Positions 1-6,731 of a DNA stretch of 30,552 nucleotides are shown piece after piece (the stretch's first letter is position 1; each line of letters begins with the position of its first letter). The DNA lies in NCBI GenBank assembly GCA_046729215.1, contig JBKPGE010000254.1, positions 1 through 30,552 on the forward strand. Direction: 5' to 3'. The notes below the pieces were generated by a model, which worked only from the letters and a program-made list of their open reading frames with translations, did not search any database and had not been told where the DNA came from. A program made the translations under genes and the position numbers. This DNA comes from JACDAN01 sp046729215. Lineage in GTDB: Bacteria; Actinomycetota; Thermoleophilia; Gaiellales; Gaiellaceae.

Positions 1-1
1 G

Positions 2-328
2 CTCACGACGGCCTTCGGCGGGCTCTCGCTCGGTCTGGCGCTCGTGATGCGCAAAGAGGAGTCCGTGATCGGAGCCGTCCAGCTGTTGCTCTTGCCGCTG
101 ATGTTCCTGTCCACGGTCTTCATGCAGCGGGAGCTGATGCCGGGCTGGATCCAGGACGCTTCCCGGTTCAACCCGGCCGATTGGGCCGTGCGGGCCGGCC
201 GAGAGGCGGTCGGGGCGAACGTGGATTGGAGCGTCGTCGTGAGCTACGGAGGCTCGCTCGCACTCTTCGCGCTGGCCGCCGCCTGGCTCGCGACCCGCGG
301 CTTCCGGGCCTATCAGCGCTCTGTCTAG
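2..328 (+). CDS. ABC-2 type transporter permease, C-terminal fragment
   Basis: The gene is cut by the left edge; the frame is open from base 2 and about 108 residues remain. The visible part has a hydrophobic helix (VQLLLLPLMFLSTVFM), then the stretch RELMPGWIQDASRFNP, an amphipathic segment, and a last hydrophobic helix ending in RGFRAYQRSV. This layout is typical of the end of ABC-2 permeases of the DrrB/YadH type, which form the membrane channel of ATP-driven exporters for drugs, lipids or polysaccharides. The substrate cannot be read from this part. The partner ATPase is presumably upstream, outside the window. The stop is followed after six bases by the hairpin at 335-371. Confidence 0.8.
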   Translation, partial: LTTAFGGLSLGLALVMRKEESVIGAVQLLLLPLMFLSTVFMQRELMPGWIQDASRFNPADWAVRAGREAVGANVDWSVVVSYGGSLALFALAAAWLATRGFRAYQRSV

Positions 329-334
329 CGCAGT

Positions 335-371
335 GACCCCCGATCCTGCCTTCGCGGCAGGATTGGGGGTC
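335..371 (+). promoter_or_regulatory. 16-bp hairpin covering the MFS ribosome binding site
   Basis: Bases 335-350 pair with 356-371 over 16 positions, with one G-T wobble, around a 5-nt loop (TTCGC). The right arm contains the purine-rich GGATTGGGGG that would serve as the ribosome binding site for the ATG at 374. No T-tract follows. It could end the upstream ABC transcript, hide the MFS ribosome binding site, or do both. Confidence 0.6.
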
Positions 372-373
372 CA

Positions 374-1711
374 ATGAAACGCCTGGCCCTCACCGGGGCG
401 GCGGTGTTCGCCTTCGCGGACTCCGCCATCGTCGTGCTCGCCCTGCCCGAGCTCGTGGAGCCCTTCGACGCCTCGGTGACCGGCGTGTCCTGGGTGCTGA
501 ACGCGTACAACCTGACCGCAGCGCTCACAGCTCTGGCGGCTGTGATCGCGAGGCCGGAGCCGAAGCTCACCGCGACGGTCGGCGCCGGGATCTTCGCGGT
601 GGCCTCGATCGTGTGCGCAGCGACCCCCGACCTCGTCGTTCTGATCGTTGCGCGCGGGTTACAGGGAATCGGCGGAGCCTTGCTTCTCGTCGGCGCGGCG
701 CGGCTCATCCCACGCCGCGACTGGGAGCTCGCCGGCGCCCTCGGGCTCGCCGCCGGCCCGGCCCTTGGAGGCTTGCTCACGCAGCTGATCGACTGGCGCG
801 CGATCTTCGTCGCGCAAGTGCCGTTCGCGGTTGCGGCGCTCGCTGTCCTCGCGCTCACCCCCCGAACGGAGCGTTCTCGCAGGTGGGCGCTTCCAGCCGC
901 CCGTGACGTCGCGCATGTGCTCGTCGCGGCGGCACTCGCCGGCGCGCTCTTTCTCACGGTCATCCTGCTCGTGAACGGCTGGTCGTTGACGCCACTCGAG
1001 GCTGCCGCCTTGCTGACGCTCGTTCCCGCCGCCGGGTTTGTGGCCGCGCTGGCACTACACCGGCTCGGTGCGCGCCTTATCTCTGTGCTGGGGATCGCCG
1101 GAATCGCGGCAGGCCTCATGGTGCTCGGGCTCCTGTCCGGTGAAAGCCTTCCCCTGACGGCCCTTGCGCTCGCCGCGATTGGCGCCGGGACGGGGCTCGC
1201 GCTGGGGCCGGGTCTGCCGCGCCTGGGGGTTCGGAACCACGACGCGGGCACTTCCTGGGCGATCGTCGCCCGACACGCCGGTCTCCTGCTCGGCTGCGCC
1301 CTGCTCGCGCCCATACTGTCGTCGGGCCTCCACGACGTCCGGAACCAGGCGATCCGCGACGGCGCAGGGCAGGTGCTCACGGCGCCGATTCCGGTGCGGA
1401 CGAAGCTGACGCTGACCTTCTATCTCGCACGGGCCGTGATCCGGACGCCGAACGGCGAGCTGCCGGACATCGACGGAGCATTCGACCGAGTGAGCGGCGG
1501 TGCGGATGAAGAGGACCGACGCGACCTCTCCGATCTCCAGGCTTCGCTCCACGACGTCGTCAAGGACGCGGTCACTCGTGCGTTCCGTCAGCCGTACCGC
1601 GTCGCTGCCTTGCTGGCGCTGTTGGCGCTGATTCCGGTCGCCCTCCAGGGGTTGCTTCGCTTCGAACGGGTCGGCGAGCGCGCATTCCGCGTTCGGTATG
1701 AGCGGCGATGA
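374..1711 (+). CDS. MFS transporter, DHA2/EmrB-like
   Basis: A 445-residue polytopic protein with about 12 hydrophobic segments. The N-terminus (ADSAIVVLALPELVEPF, then VSWVLNAYNLTAAL) and the antiporter-type motif C region (AGPALGGLLTQLIDWRAIF, about residues 127-145) match proton-driven drug exporters of the major facilitator superfamily. A polar segment of roughly 100 residues (about 310-410, rich in D, E and R) lies before the last membrane helix, which is unusual for the family and may be an extracytoplasmic or cytoplasmic domain. The start at 374 is the first ATG after the purine-rich site inside the hairpin. The gene follows an ABC-2 permease, so the two may form an efflux locus. The substrate is unknown. 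Its TGA stop is also the first three bases of the promoter-like element of the next gene. Confidence 0.85.
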   Translation: MKRLALTGAAVFAFADSAIVVLALPELVEPFDASVTGVSWVLNAYNLTAALTALAAVIARPEPKLTATVGAGIFAVASIVCAATPDLVVLIVARGLQGIGGALLLVGAARLIPRRDWELAGALGLAAGPALGGLLTQLIDWRAIFVAQVPFAVAALAVLALTPRTERSRRWALPAARDVAHVLVAAALAGALFLTVILLVNGWSLTPLEAAALLTLVPAAGFVAALALHRLGARLISVLGIAGIAAGLMVLGLLSGESLPLTALALAAIGAGTGLALGPGLPRLGVRNHDAGTSWAIVARHAGLLLGCALLAPILSSGLHDVRNQAIRDGAGQVLTAPIPVRTKLTLTFYLARAVIRTPNGELPDIDGAFDRVSGGADEEDRRDLSDLQASLHDVVKDAVTRAFRQPYRVAALLALLALIPVALQGLLRFERVGERAFRVRYERR

Positions 1712-1735
1712 GTTTCCCGGCCCGTTGACGTCATA
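1707..1735 (+). promoter_or_regulatory. Putative ECF-type promoter of the sigma gene (TGAGTTT-N14-GTCATA)
   Basis: CGATGAGTTT is followed, 14 nt after TGAGTTT (1709-1715), by GTCATA (1730-1735). The ATG of the sigma gene starts 7 nt after the last base. The same two blocks with the same spacing recur at 2993-3021 before the first DUF899 gene. Autoregulation by the sigma factor is inferred. The first block begins on the stop codon of the MFS gene. Confidence 0.55.
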
Positions 1736-1741
1736 GTCGTC

Positions 1742-2746
1742 ATGGGCCGCTCACAGACCGCCGAGTCCGAGACGGTCGCCGCCGCCCGCGCCGGCGACGA
1801 GGCTGCGTTCGCAGCGCTCGTCGAGCCGCACCGCCGCGAGCTGCAGGTGCACTGCTACCGCATGCTCGGCTCGTTCGAGGACTCCGAGGATCTCGTCCAG
1901 GAGACGTTCCTCCGAGCCTGGCGGAAGCGAAAGAGCTTCCAGGGTCGGTCGTCCTTCCGGGCCTGGCTGTACGGAATCGCGACGAATGCCTGCCTCGACG
2001 CTCTCGCGCGCAGGCCGCGCGTCGTGCCGCTGCACGACGGGTCGCAGCCGCTCGGCGAAGTCTCCTGGCTCCAGCCGTACCCGGACCAGCTGCTCACCGA
2101 CACAACGCCGGAAGCGGAACCAGAGGCCGAGGTCGTCGCCAAGGAGACGATCGAGCTCGCGTACATCGCAGCGATCCAGCTGCTTCCGCCGAAGCAGCGC
2201 GCGGTGTTGATCGCCAGGGACGTCCTCGGCTGGTCCGCCGCCGAGAGCGCCTCGCTCCTGGACATCAGCGTGGCCGCGGTGAACAGCGCGCTCCAGCGCG
2301 CCCGGGCGACGATGAAGAAGCACCTTCCTCGCCAGCGCCTCGAGTGGGGGCTTCGCTCGGACCCCACTGAGGAAGAGCGCGCGCTGCTCGACCGGTACAT
2401 GCGCGCCACGGCTCACGGTGATGCGTCCGCGATGGTCCGGCTGCTCCGCGCCGATGCGTTCTGCGCCATGCCGCCGAGCCCGGAGTCCTACGTCGGCGCG
2501 GAGGAGATCGTGGCCGCCTGGGTCGAGGGAGGCTTCGGTTCTCCGGCGTTCGGTGAGTTTCGCTGCGTCGCGACGCGGGCGAACAGCCAGCCCGCGGTCG
2601 CCTGCTATCTCCGCCGCCCGGGAGACTCGGCGTACCGGCCGTTCGTGCTGGACGTGCTGCGGATCGAAGGCGATGCGGTCGCCGAGGTCACCGTCTTCCC
2701 GCTCGAACCGCTCCTGGACGCGCTCGATCTTCCGGCGAAGCTCTGA
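1742..2746 (+). CDS. ECF RNA polymerase sigma factor with SnoaL-like C-terminal domain
   Basis: A 334-residue sigma factor. Region 2 is at about residues 20-90 (CYRMLGSFEDSEDLVQETFLRAWR, then FRAWLYGIATNACLD). Region 4 is at about 150-205 (LPPKQRAVLIARDVLGWSA, then SVAAVNSALQRAR). The final 125 residues form a SnoaL/NTF2-like fold (YVGAEEIVAAWVEGGFG, ending AEVTVFPLEPLLDALDLP). This architecture matches the TIGR02960 (SigX5-like) group of ECF factors, where the tail is thought to replace an anti-sigma factor. No anti-sigma gene is adjacent. Its likely targets are its own promoter and the DUF899 operon, since both carry the same upstream element. There is no clear Shine-Dalgarno sequence, and with the -10-like block 6 nt upstream the transcript may be nearly leaderless. 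Confidence 0.88.
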   Translation: MGRSQTAESETVAAARAGDEAAFAALVEPHRRELQVHCYRMLGSFEDSEDLVQETFLRAWRKRKSFQGRSSFRAWLYGIATNACLDALARRPRVVPLHDGSQPLGEVSWLQPYPDQLLTDTTPEAEPEAEVVAKETIELAYIAAIQLLPPKQRAVLIARDVLGWSAAESASLLDISVAAVNSALQRARATMKKHLPRQRLEWGLRSDPTEEERALLDRYMRATAHGDASAMVRLLRADAFCAMPPSPESYVGAEEIVAAWVEGGFGSPAFGEFRCVATRANSQPAVACYLRRPGDSAYRPFVLDVLRIEGDAVAEVTVFPLEPLLDALDLPAKL

Positions 2747-2751
2747 CCGGC

Positions 2752-2997
2752 GTGCCGCGCGGCTTCGAGCTTCGGACGGTCGAAGTCCCGGCCGGGGCCG
2801 AGCGGATCTACGAGGAAGCGGACTGGCGCGATGCGATCGTCGTCATCGCGCGCGGCGAGATCGAGCTCGAATGCCTCGGCGGCAGCCGTCTGCGCCTCGA
2901 GCGCGGCACCGTGCTATGGCTGGTCGGGTTGCCCCTGCGAGCGCTGCACAACGGCGGTGTCGAAGCCGCCCTGCTGCTCGCCGTCTCCCGCCGATGA
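2752..2997 (+). CDS. Small cupin-like protein
   Basis: An 81-residue protein starting with GTG five bases after the sigma stop. It reads as a short beta-rich repeat: an EVPAGAERIYEEADWRDAIV strand pair, a VIARGEIELECLGGSRLRL segment, and an RGTVLWLVGLPLRALHN segment. This resembles a minimal single-domain cupin. The usual paired metal-binding histidines are not evident (only one H), so an enzymatic role is doubtful and a sensory or binding role is more likely. It is probably co-transcribed with the sigma factor and may sense a ligand for it, which is inference from position only. The TGA stop overlaps the first block of the next promoter-like element. Confidence 0.6.
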   Translation: MPRGFELRTVEVPAGAERIYEEADWRDAIVVIARGEIELECLGGSRLRLERGTVLWLVGLPLRALHNGGVEAALLLAVSRR

Positions 2998-3021
2998 GTT
3001 TCAGCGCGACCGGGGGTCATA
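2993..3021 (+). promoter_or_regulatory. Putative ECF-type promoter of the DUF899 operon (TGAGTTT-N14-GTCATA)
   Basis: TGAGTTT (2995-3001) and GTCATA (3016-3021) are separated by exactly 14 nt, as at 1709-1735, and both copies are extended by CGA before the first block and G after the second. The DUF899 ATG lies at 3033. This is the expected layout for a second promoter of the neighbouring sigma factor. Confidence 0.55.
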
Positions 3022-3032
3022 GGCTTCAACGG

Positions 3033-3809
3033 ATGTCAGATCACAAGATCGGAGCCCGCGAGGAGTGGCTTCGCGCGCGCAAGGAGCTGCTCGAGCGCGA
3101 GAAGGCGCTGACGCGCCGCAGCGACGAGCTCGCGCGCGAGCGGCAAGACCTGCCGTGGGTGCGTGTCGACAAGGACTATCGCTTCGAGACGAACGAGGGT
3201 GCGAAAACCCTCCCGGAGCTCTTCGACGAGCGATCGCAGCTGCTCGTCTACCACTTCATGTTCGGCCCGGCGTACGACGCGGGGTGCCCGACGTGCTCGG
3301 CCGCCGCCGACACCTTCGATGGCGGCGTCGTCCACCTAAACGAGCGCGACGTGACGTTCGTCTGCGTCTCGCGGGCGCCGCTCGAGAAACTACAGGCGTA
3401 CCAGCGGCGGATGGGGTGGAGCTTCCCTTGGGTCTCGTCGCTCCAGAGCGACTTCAACTTTGACTTTGGCGTCTCGTTCACGGACGAGCAACAGCGAGAG
3501 GGCGCAGAGTACAACTATCGCCCCGTCAAGCTGATGTCGATCCTGGAAACCGGCGTGGAGGCCGAGGCGATCGAAGAGCTGGCGACTGCCGTCGGCACCG
3601 ACCTAGCGGGCTATCTGACCGAGCTCCCCGGCCTCAGCGCCTTCGCCGTGGAGGACGGCGTCGTCTACCACACCTACTCGACCTACGCGCGCGGCGGGGA
3701 GTTCGTATTGGGCTTCTATCCGTTTCTGGACCGGGCACCGATGGGCCGCAACGAGGGCGACCCGCCCAAGAACTGGATCCGCCGCCACGACGAGTACGCC
3801 GATGCCTGA
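3033..3809 (+). CDS. DUF899 family thioredoxin-like protein, copy 1
   Basis: A 258-residue protein of the DUF899 family (COG4312, predicted dithiol-disulfide oxidoreductases with a thioredoxin fold). The N-terminal helix (EEWLRARKELLEREKALTRR) is a charged coiled segment. The core LLVYHFMFGP leads to a CxxC pair, C85-P-T-C88, in the place of a redox-active site. DVTFVCVSRAPLEKLQAY and RRMGWSFPWVSS are family hallmarks. The substrate is unknown. The ATG at 3033 is the one that fits the family N-terminus; the frame is open further upstream inside the sigma gene, but that part has no DUF899 similarity. It is first in a run of three overlapping paralogues and shares a 65-nt identical stretch with copy 2. 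Confidence 0.88.
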   Translation: MSDHKIGAREEWLRARKELLEREKALTRRSDELARERQDLPWVRVDKDYRFETNEGAKTLPELFDERSQLLVYHFMFGPAYDAGCPTCSAAADTFDGGVVHLNERDVTFVCVSRAPLEKLQAYQRRMGWSFPWVSSLQSDFNFDFGVSFTDEQQREGAEYNYRPVKLMSILETGVEAEAIEELATAVGTDLAGYLTELPGLSAFAVEDGVVYHTYSTYARGGEFVLGFYPFLDRAPMGRNEGDPPKNWIRRHDEYADA

Positions 3810-4527
3810 GCACACGGTCGGCACGCGCGAGGAGTGGCTTCGCGCGCGCAAGGAGCTGCTCGAGCGCGAGAAGGCGCTGACGCGCCGCAGTGACGAGCTC
3901 GCCCGCGAGCGGCGAGACTTGCCGTGGGTGCGCGTGGACAAGGATTACCGCTTCGAGACGAACGAGGGCGCGAAAACACTCGCGGAGCTCTTCGACGGGC
4001 GCTCGCAGCTGCTCGTCTACCACTTCATGTTCGGCCCGACGGTCGAGGGCTGGCCGGAGGCCGGGTGCGAGGGGTGTTCGTACACGGCGGACAGCCTCGA
4101 CGGGTCACTGCCGCACCTCGAGAACCACGACGTCACGTTCGTCGCCACCTCCCGAGCGCCGCTCGAACGACTGAACGCCTACAAGCGTCGCATGGGCTGG
4201 AGCTTTCCCTGGGTATCGTCGGAGGACAGCGACTTCAACCTGGATTTCTCCGTGTTCACCGAGGAGGAGCGGCGAACGGGCCAGGGCTTCAACTTCGCCA
4301 CGGCCAAACACGCGGACATCGATCTCCGCACCACCGAGCTGCACGGACTGAGCGCGTTTGCGCTCGAGGACGGCGTCGTTTACCACATGTACTCCACCTA
4401 CGACCGCGGCACCGACGCACTGAACGCCACCTGGCAGCTCCTCGACAGGACGCCGAAGGGACGCGACGACGCGAACCACCCAGACTGGCCGCAGCGCCAC
4501 AACGAGTACCCAAGGGAGGACCGATGA
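3802..4527 (+). CDS. DUF899 family thioredoxin-like protein, copy 2
   Basis: A 241-residue paralogue overlapping copy 1 by 8 nt, so translation is probably coupled. The first 80 residues are almost identical to copy 1 (EEWLRARKELLEREKALTRR, DKDYRFETNEGAKTL). The CxxC pair is C89-E-G-C92. Compared with copies 1 and 3, it lacks about 17 residues between the FTEEERRTG region and GLSAFALEDGVVYHMYSTY. The shared N-terminal half and divergent C-terminal half suggest a tandem duplication with gene conversion at the 5' end, or selection for different partners in the 3' half. Function as for the family: a predicted thiol-disulfide oxidoreductase with unknown substrate. Confidence 0.87.
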   Translation: MPEHTVGTREEWLRARKELLEREKALTRRSDELARERRDLPWVRVDKDYRFETNEGAKTLAELFDGRSQLLVYHFMFGPTVEGWPEAGCEGCSYTADSLDGSLPHLENHDVTFVATSRAPLERLNAYKRRMGWSFPWVSSEDSDFNLDFSVFTEEERRTGQGFNFATAKHADIDLRTTELHGLSAFALEDGVVYHMYSTYDRGTDALNATWQLLDRTPKGRDDANHPDWPQRHNEYPREDR

Positions 4528-5300
4528 CAGAGCACACGATCGGAACGCACGAGGAGTGGCTCCGCGCGCGCAAGGAACTGCTCGCGGAGGAGAAGGCGCT
4601 GATCGATCGCGGCAAGGAGCTGACGAAGAAGCGGCGCGAGCTGCCTTGGGTCCGGGTCGACAAGGAATACCGGTTCGTGACGGACGAAGGGACGAAGACG
4701 CTCGCCGAGCTCTTCGATGGGCGCTCGCAGCTGCTCGCGTACCACATCATGTTCGGCCCCGACTGGACCGCCGCGTGCCCTGGATGTTCGTCCCTCGCGG
4801 ACCACCTCGATCCGGCGATCCCCTACCTGAACCAGCACGACGTGACGATGATCTGCATCTCCCACGCGCCGATCGAGAAGGTGGAGGCCTACAAGCGGCG
4901 CATGGGCTGGACGTTCCCCTACGTCTCGTCGTACGGAAGTGACTTCAGCTTCGACTTCAACCTCGCGTTCACCGACGAGCAGCGACAAGGAGGCGCGGAG
5001 TACAACTTCGAGCCCGTCGACTTCGGCAAGGTGGTCGCCGAGTTCAGTGAGAGCAAGTCGATCGTCGAGGCGGCGGCTTCGTGCGGAACCGACCTCGAGG
5101 GCTACGTGACGACGGAAGGGCCGGGCCTCACCGCCTTCGCGCTCGACGACGGTGTCGTCTACCGCGCGTATACGGCCTACGCGCCCGAGGCCGACTTCAT
5201 GGTGGGCTACCAGCAGATCCTCGACCGCGCGCCGAAGGAGCCGCCCAGCGGCTTTCCGTTCTTGCGCAAGGACGAGCTCGAGGGGGCCGCTGCGTCGTGA
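4524..5300 (+). CDS. DUF899 family thioredoxin-like protein, copy 3
   Basis: A 258-residue paralogue joined to copy 2 by an ATGA overlap, with the ribosome binding site AGGGAGGA just upstream (4513-4520). It keeps the family layout: charged N-terminal helix, LLAYHIMFGP core, CxxC pair C85-P-G-C88, DVTMICISHAPIEKVEAYKR, RRMGWTFPYVSS, and the late GLTAFALDDGVVYRAYTAYAP segment. It is more divergent from copies 1 and 2 than they are from each other, including the N-terminal region (KELTKKRRELPWVRVDKEYR). It ends in a GTGA overlap with the DUF2182 gene, so all four genes look like one operon. Confidence 0.87.
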   Translation: MTEHTIGTHEEWLRARKELLAEEKALIDRGKELTKKRRELPWVRVDKEYRFVTDEGTKTLAELFDGRSQLLAYHIMFGPDWTAACPGCSSLADHLDPAIPYLNQHDVTMICISHAPIEKVEAYKRRMGWTFPYVSSYGSDFSFDFNLAFTDEQRQGGAEYNFEPVDFGKVVAEFSESKSIVEAAASCGTDLEGYVTTEGPGLTAFALDDGVVYRAYTAYAPEADFMVGYQQILDRAPKEPPSGFPFLRKDELEGAAAS

Positions 5301-6061
5301 TCGCGCACGTCTCAGCTCGACCGGTCCGCATAGCCGCCCCGTTCTGGCTCGTGCTCGCCCTGATCGGCGCGCTCGCCTGGGTGGTGGCCGCCGGCGAGGC
5401 CCGGGACATGGGCGCCGGCCCCGGGACGATGGGGATGACCTTTCCGTTCTTCCTCGGAATGTGGGTCTCGATGATGGCCGCGATGATGCTGCCCGCGATC
5501 GGCCCGCAGGCGGCCGGCGGAAGGATCTTCGGCGGTAGGACCGCGGTTGGACGGCTCCCGGGCGTCCTCGGCTTCGGTGCGGGCTTCCTACTGCCATGGG
5601 CGGCCTACGGCGCGGTCGCCTTCCCCGTCCTTTCAGGCGTCGGCTCGTTGGTGGAGTCCTCACCGGTGGCGGCGAGATGGCTCGGCGTCGGCATCGTCGC
5701 GGTCGCCGGGCTGTACCAGTTCACGCGCATGAAGCGCCGGGCGCTCGACCACTGCCGCATGGCGCTGCACGCGAGCGGCGTTGGACCTGTCGCCGGCGAC
5801 CTCAAAGCCGGCATCGTCGACGGCGCCGTCTGCGTGGGTTGCTGCTGGGCGCTGATGGCGACGCTGATCTCGGTCGGCGTCATGAACCTTGCTGCGATGG
5901 TCGGCCTCGCCGCGGTGATCTTCAGCGAGAAGGTGCTGCCACGCCCGCGGCTCGTCGCGGGCATCGCGGGGGTCGCACTCCTCGTGCTGGCGGTTGCTGC
6001 CGCGATCGATCCGTCCTTGCTTGCCGGCGTTGCGATGGACGAGACGCCCATGCGGATGTGA
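5297..6061 (+). CDS. DUF2182 integral membrane protein
   Basis: A 254-residue membrane protein of the DUF2182 family (COG5486, predicted metal-binding). Seven or so hydrophobic segments are visible. The hallmark GMTFPFFLGMWVSMMAAMML sits at about residues 45-65, and a GAVCVGCCWALMATL motif in the second half contains three closely spaced cysteines. The methionine- and cysteine-rich motifs explain the metal-binding prediction. The GTG start at 5297 overlaps the DUF899 stop and gives a normal first membrane helix (FWLVLALIGALAWVVAAG). An upstream extension would run through the DUF899 gene and lacks family features. Being in the same operon as thiol-disulfide proteins suggests a metal or redox stress role, which is inference. 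Confidence 0.85.
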   Translation: MIAHVSARPVRIAAPFWLVLALIGALAWVVAAGEARDMGAGPGTMGMTFPFFLGMWVSMMAAMMLPAIGPQAAGGRIFGGRTAVGRLPGVLGFGAGFLLPWAAYGAVAFPVLSGVGSLVESSPVAARWLGVGIVAVAGLYQFTRMKRRALDHCRMALHASGVGPVAGDLKAGIVDGAVCVGCCWALMATLISVGVMNLAAMVGLAAVIFSEKVLPRPRLVAGIAGVALLVLAVAAAIDPSLLAGVAMDETPMRM

Positions 6062-6072
6062 GCAGAGCAGCC

Positions 6073-6729
6073 TTACTTCAGAACGCGGTACTTGAGGTGC
6101 GTGACGGAGGGCGACTGGATCGCCCGGATGTTCTCCAATCCGAGCGTGTCCGCGCCGTCCGCGAACAAGCGAACGCCGCCACCGAGAAGCACCGGGACGA
6201 CGTGGATCTGCAGTTCGTCCAGCAGCCCGGCCGCGAGGTACTGCTGAACGACGTTGGCGCCTCCGGCAACCGCCACGTCCTTCTCTCCGGCGGCTTGCCG
6301 AGCCTGTTCCAGCGCAGCTTCGATGCCCTCGGTGACGAAGGTGAACCTCGTGCCTCCCTGTTTCGTGACCGTCTCTCGCGGGTGGTGCGTGAGGATGAAG
6401 ACGGGGTGGCGGAACGGAGGGTCGTCTCCCCACCAGCCGTCGGCGTTGGGGTCGTCCTCCCACGGTCCGGATCCGCCGCTGAACATCCGTCTTCCCATCA
6501 CTGTGGCGCCGACCGCCGCGAGCGATTCCTCGACGACCTCGGCATCGCCGTTGGTCTCACCTCCGGAGAGGCCGTGGCGCTCCCGCCACGAGGCGAGTCC
6601 GAGAGCCCACTCGTGGAGCCGCTCTCCGCTTTCGCCGAGGGGCTGTTCGAGTGTCTGGTTCGCTCCGGCGACGTAGCCGTCGAGCGACATCGAGATGTCC
6701 AGGGTCAGTCGTCCCGTCCTGGGATCCAA
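6073..6729 (-). CDS. Dihydrofolate reductase family protein (RibD C-terminal-like), 218 aa
   Basis: A 218-residue protein of the RibD C-terminal/dihydrofolate-reductase-like fold. It begins RLTLDISMSLDGYVAG, has the NADPH-binding ATVMGRRMFSGG, then VFILTHHPRE, and ends with DVAVAGGANVVQQYLAAGLL, DELQIHVVPVLLGGGVRLF. These are standalone reductases of unknown substrate, common in actinobacteria, and not the folate enzyme itself. The best start is a TTG at 6729, since the next methionine would remove the first beta strand. Convergent with the DUF2182 gene (11-nt gap). Divergent from the flavin oxidoreductase, with only two bases between the start codons. Confidence 0.82.
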   Translation of the reverse strand: MDPRTGRLTLDISMSLDGYVAGANQTLEQPLGESGERLHEWALGLASWRERHGLSGGETNGDAEVVEESLAAVGATVMGRRMFSGGSGPWEDDPNADGWWGDDPPFRHPVFILTHHPRETVTKQGGTRFTFVTEGIEAALEQARQAAGEKDVAVAGGANVVQQYLAAGLLDELQIHVVPVLLGGGVRLFADGADTLGLENIRAIQSPSVTHLKYRVLK

Positions 6730-6731
6730 TC

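Noticed and set aside
2554..2560. A third TGAGTTT inside the sigma gene
   Set aside because: The bases 14 nt downstream are GCGGGC, not GTCATA, and it lies in the SnoaL coding region.
5081..5296. An N-terminal extension of the DUF2182 protein (frame open to 5081)
   Set aside because: The added part lies wholly within DUF899 copy 3, has arginine-rich shadow composition, and would precede a normal first membrane helix.
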